Positions 5,086 to 6,958 of a stretch of 6,958 nucleotides of DNA are shown here, one piece after another. Origin of the DNA: Thermoprotei archaeon (GTDB taxonomy: Archaea > Thermoproteota > Thermoprotei > Thermofilales > B20-G17); contig QMRW01000070.1 of NCBI GenBank assembly GCA_003650785.1, positions 1 through 6,958 of the forward strand, in the 5' to 3' direction. Every line of letters begins with the position of its first letter. The stretch's first letter is position 1. Both the position numbers and the translations under genes were made by a program. The notes beneath the pieces were generated by a model. It saw only the letters and a program-made list of their open reading frames with translations. It ran no database searches and was not told the DNA's origin.

Positions 5086-6027
5086 ATGAAGATTAGTATA
5101 CTAATATCATTAGCAACTCTCATCGTAGGGGTATTAGTAGGAATACTGATAAGCTCAGCCCTATACCCACAACCTCAGTTACAGGCTTTTCCAGAAGATA
5201 GCGCGTGGAGAAAAGAGAGTATTAGAATTGTAGGATCCACTACAGTCTTACCTATCGGTAGTGAGTGTGCGAAAGCTTTTATGAAAAAGTATGAGACGGT
5301 TAAAATAACAGTGGAAGGAGGAGGCAGTGGAAGGGGATATAAGGAGCTTATAGATGGGGTTTGTCAAATAGGTATGGCCTCCAGATTTCCAAAAGAAAAG
5401 GAACTTAAATTAGCAAAGGAAAAGGGAGTATCCTTAGTCCTACATGAAATTGCCGTCGATGCTATAGCTATTATAGTCCATCCCAGTGTGGTAGAGGGGT
5501 TAGGAGGAGAACCTCTAAAGCTCACATTAGAAGAAGTGGGTAGAATATTTGCAGGAGAGTACACTAGATGGAGTGAAATAGATCCTCGTCTACCAGATGA
5601 AGAAATAGTAGTATTCACAAGAGAACATGGTTCAGGTACTAGAGATACCTTTGAAAAGTTCTGTTTAAAACCATTCGGACTAAAACTCAAATCCGAAGCC
5701 TCCGAAGTCCCTAGTAATCCTACAATGAGAGCGAGTGTGGAGAAAACACATTATTCAATAGGATATATAGGACTAGGATTCCTAAAGGAAGGAGTTATAG
5801 CAGTTCATCTGGCTAGGAAGGAGGGGCAGGTCTACTATGAGCCTACACGTGAAAATGCTATAGCTGGTGTATACCCTATAGTCAGATACCTCTACTTAGT
5901 AACTAGTGGTATTCCTAAAAGCGGATCGTTAGTAGACAGGTTTATAGACTTCGTTAAGAGCCCTGAGGGACAATCGATAGTGGAGAAGTGTGGATTTATA
6001 GCTATGTACCCTAAGCGGGGAGACTAG
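5086..6027 (+). CDS. pstS: phosphate ABC transporter, substrate-binding protein PstS
   Basis: This 313-residue PstS-family protein captures inorganic phosphate outside the membrane and hands it to PstC-PstA. The N terminus has one long hydrophobic segment (about 3-27) that acts as a signal or anchor. No lipobox Cys follows, so it is probably held by this uncleaved helix or by archaeal signal processing, not by a bacterial-type lipid. Phosphate-binding landmarks are GSTTVLP (50-56), GGGSGRGYKELIDG (78-91) and REHGSGTRDTFE (179-190), which matches the FxREHGSGT segment known in the family. Length is normal for PstS. It is the first gene of the operon, with its own leaderless promoter, and is followed after one base by pstC. 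The sulfate- or tungstate-binding families share the fold, but these motifs and the PstC neighbour favour phosphate. Confidence 0.93.
   Translation: MKISILISLATLIVGVLVGILISSALYPQPQLQAFPEDSAWRKESIRIVGSTTVLPIGSECAKAFMKKYETVKITVEGGGSGRGYKELIDGVCQIGMASRFPKEKELKLAKEKGVSLVLHEIAVDAIAIIVHPSVVEGLGGEPLKLTLEEVGRIFAGEYTRWSEIDPRLPDEEIVVFTREHGSGTRDTFEKFCLKPFGLKLKSEASEVPSNPTMRASVEKTHYSIGYIGLGFLKEGVIAVHLARKEGQVYYEPTRENAIAGVYPIVRYLYLVTSGIPKSGSLVDRFIDFVKSPEGQSIVEKCGFIAMYPKRGD
6017..6022 (+). promoter_or_regulatory. ribosome-binding site of pstC
   Basis: GGGGAG within the last pstS codons lies 6 bases before ATG 6029. As the second gene in the transcript, pstC uses a Shine-Dalgarno sequence, unlike leaderless pstS. 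This supports ATG 6029 over the in-frame ATG at 6035. Confidence 0.6.
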
Positions 6028-6028
6028 G

Positions 6029-6955
6029 ATGAATATGATTAAGATTTTTCCTCATCTATTGAATATATTTAATTTCATGAAGAAAAGAAGGCATCCTGTA
6101 GAGATAATACTACCGATAATAGCTCTTTCATCGGTACTCATTCTGATACTCATAATAGTATTCGTACTTAATGAAGCACTACCAGCGCTTCTACTCTTAG
6201 GACCTGGACTTATCTTGAACGAGAAATGGAGGCCGTACTACGAGGAATATGGTGCCCTCCCTTTAATTCTCGGCTCTCTACTAATAGTCTCAGGAAGTGT
6301 CTTAATAGCCGTCCCCCTAGGTGTACTTTCTGCTATATTTTTAACGGAATACTTACCTCGTAGTCTGAGAGAACCCTTCAGATCCGTCATAGAACTCCTT
6401 GCTGCTATACCCTCGATAATTTATGGATTCTTAGGAATGATGTTCATAGCTCCCGCTATTTCAGACCTCTTCGAAGTACCTCTAGGCAAGACCGCTCTGG
6501 CAGGTTCCATAGTTCTATCTATGATGATAGTACCTACTATAGTAAGTATCTCAAGCGAGGTTATTGCATCTGTCCCTAAAGAGTATAAAATGGCTGCTCT
6601 GGCTTTAGGAGCTACAAAGTGGCAATGTATCAGAAGTGTTGTATTACCTACAGCTATGCCAGGGATCTTTGCATCTATTCTCTTAGCACTTGGAAGAGCT
6701 ATTGGTGAGACTGTGGCAGTACTCATGGTATGTGGCTGCGTACCTACAATACCCTCACCACTCTGGAACTACCTTTCACCAGTACATACGCTCACTAGTG
6801 CTATAGCTCTCGATATGGGTGAAGTGGCTATAGGCAGTCTACACTATCACGTACTCTTCGGTCTAGGTGTCATACTAATGGTCATAACGTTTACTGTGAA
6901 TACTATTGCTGACCTACTTTTAAAGAGGGCGCCTAGGAGTGTGATCAGAATATGA
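6029..6955 (+). CDS. pstC: phosphate ABC transporter, permease PstC
   Basis: This 308-residue integral membrane protein is the PstC subunit, which pairs with PstA to form the phosphate channel driven by the PstB ATPase. Membrane helices are visible at about 27-48, 78-106, 121-142, 154-176, 207-233 and 274-297, six as expected. The cytoplasmic EAA loop, which docks on the ATPase, is at 188-213 (LALGATKWQCIRSVVLPTAMPG). It is followed by AIGETVAVLM (224-233), a segment typical of PstC/PstA permeases. The segment between the first two helices holds an extracytoplasmic loop (about 49-77) that is a PstC trait. Length is normal. It starts one base after pstS and ends with an ATGA overlap into the next gene. 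PstC is called over PstA from position directly after pstS and from the N-terminal layout. Confidence 0.92.
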   Translation: MNMIKIFPHLLNIFNFMKKRRHPVEIILPIIALSSVLILILIIVFVLNEALPALLLLGPGLILNEKWRPYYEEYGALPLILGSLLIVSGSVLIAVPLGVLSAIFLTEYLPRSLREPFRSVIELLAAIPSIIYGFLGMMFIAPAISDLFEVPLGKTALAGSIVLSMMIVPTIVSISSEVIASVPKEYKMAALALGATKWQCIRSVVLPTAMPGIFASILLALGRAIGETVAVLMVCGCVPTIPSPLWNYLSPVHTLTSAIALDMGEVAIGSLHYHVLFGLGVILMVITFTVNTIADLLLKRAPRSVIRI

Positions 6956-6958
6956 GGA
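6952..6958 (+). CDS. pstA: start of next operon gene, probably pstA (partial)
   Basis: ATG 6952 overlaps the pstC stop TGA by four bases (ATGA), the standard sign of translational coupling. Only two codons and one base are in the window (Met-Arg). The upstream GGAGTGTGAT (6937-6946) can act as a ribosome-binding site 5 bases before it. The identity as PstA permease rests only on the usual pstS-pstC-pstA-pstB order and is not read from the sequence. Confidence 0.55.

Noticed and set aside
5322..5337. GGCAGTGGAAGGGGAT resembling an origin recognition box
   Set aside because: It encodes the conserved phosphate-binding GGGSGRGY loop of PstS, which fully explains the sequence.

Overview
This window looks like chromosomal DNA of a thermophilic archaeon, most likely a member of the Thermoproteota (Crenarchaeota). 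Four things point that way: an archaeal Orc1/Cdc6 initiator-type AAA+ protein; Arg codons that are almost all AGA/AGG, with heavy use of ATA and CTA; promoters of archaeal BRE/TATA type that put the first gene of a transcript on a leaderless mRNA; and Shine-Dalgarno sequences before internal operon genes. I cannot name the genus from sequence alone. I see no insertion sequence, integrase, CRISPR array, tRNA or rRNA.

Layout. Bases 1 to about 510 hold no convincing gene, only some palindromes and decayed-looking open frames. A promoter near 511-527 then leads to a 76-residue two-helix membrane protein (572-802, +). It converges, with a 10-base gap, on a gene for a 113-residue soluble protein of unknown function (813-1154, -). 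That gene diverges from a phosphomannomutase/phosphoglucomutase-family enzyme (1252-2574, +). The mutase gene converges on, and overlaps by 8 bases, a divergent Orc1/Cdc6-family ATPase (2567-3727, -). A 142-base gap follows, which carries a possible 33-codon ORF. Then come a zinc-dependent medium-chain alcohol/polyol dehydrogenase (3870-4889, +), a T-rich terminator and an AT-rich control region. The start of a phosphate ABC-transporter operon ends the window: pstS (5086-6027), pstC (6029-6955) and the first bases of the next gene, probably pstA (from 6952, cut by the window end).

How the genes fit together. The Pst genes form one clear system: PstS captures phosphate outside the cell, and PstC with PstA forms the membrane channel. 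The mutase serves sugar-phosphate interconversion, probably for glycan or glycosylation precursors. The dehydrogenase probably oxidises a polyol or polyol phosphate with NAD+. The Orc1/Cdc6 protein may bind replication-origin DNA, but no good set of origin recognition boxes is visible here. Most of the window is ordinary archaeal chromosome. I did not find a clear undescribed system. The points most worth a second look are a perfect 15-base dyad at a predicted transcription start (532-546), the small ORF abutting the dehydrogenase, altered signature motifs in the mutase and the Orc1/Cdc6 protein, and an identical promoter octamer upstream of the mutase and the pst operon.
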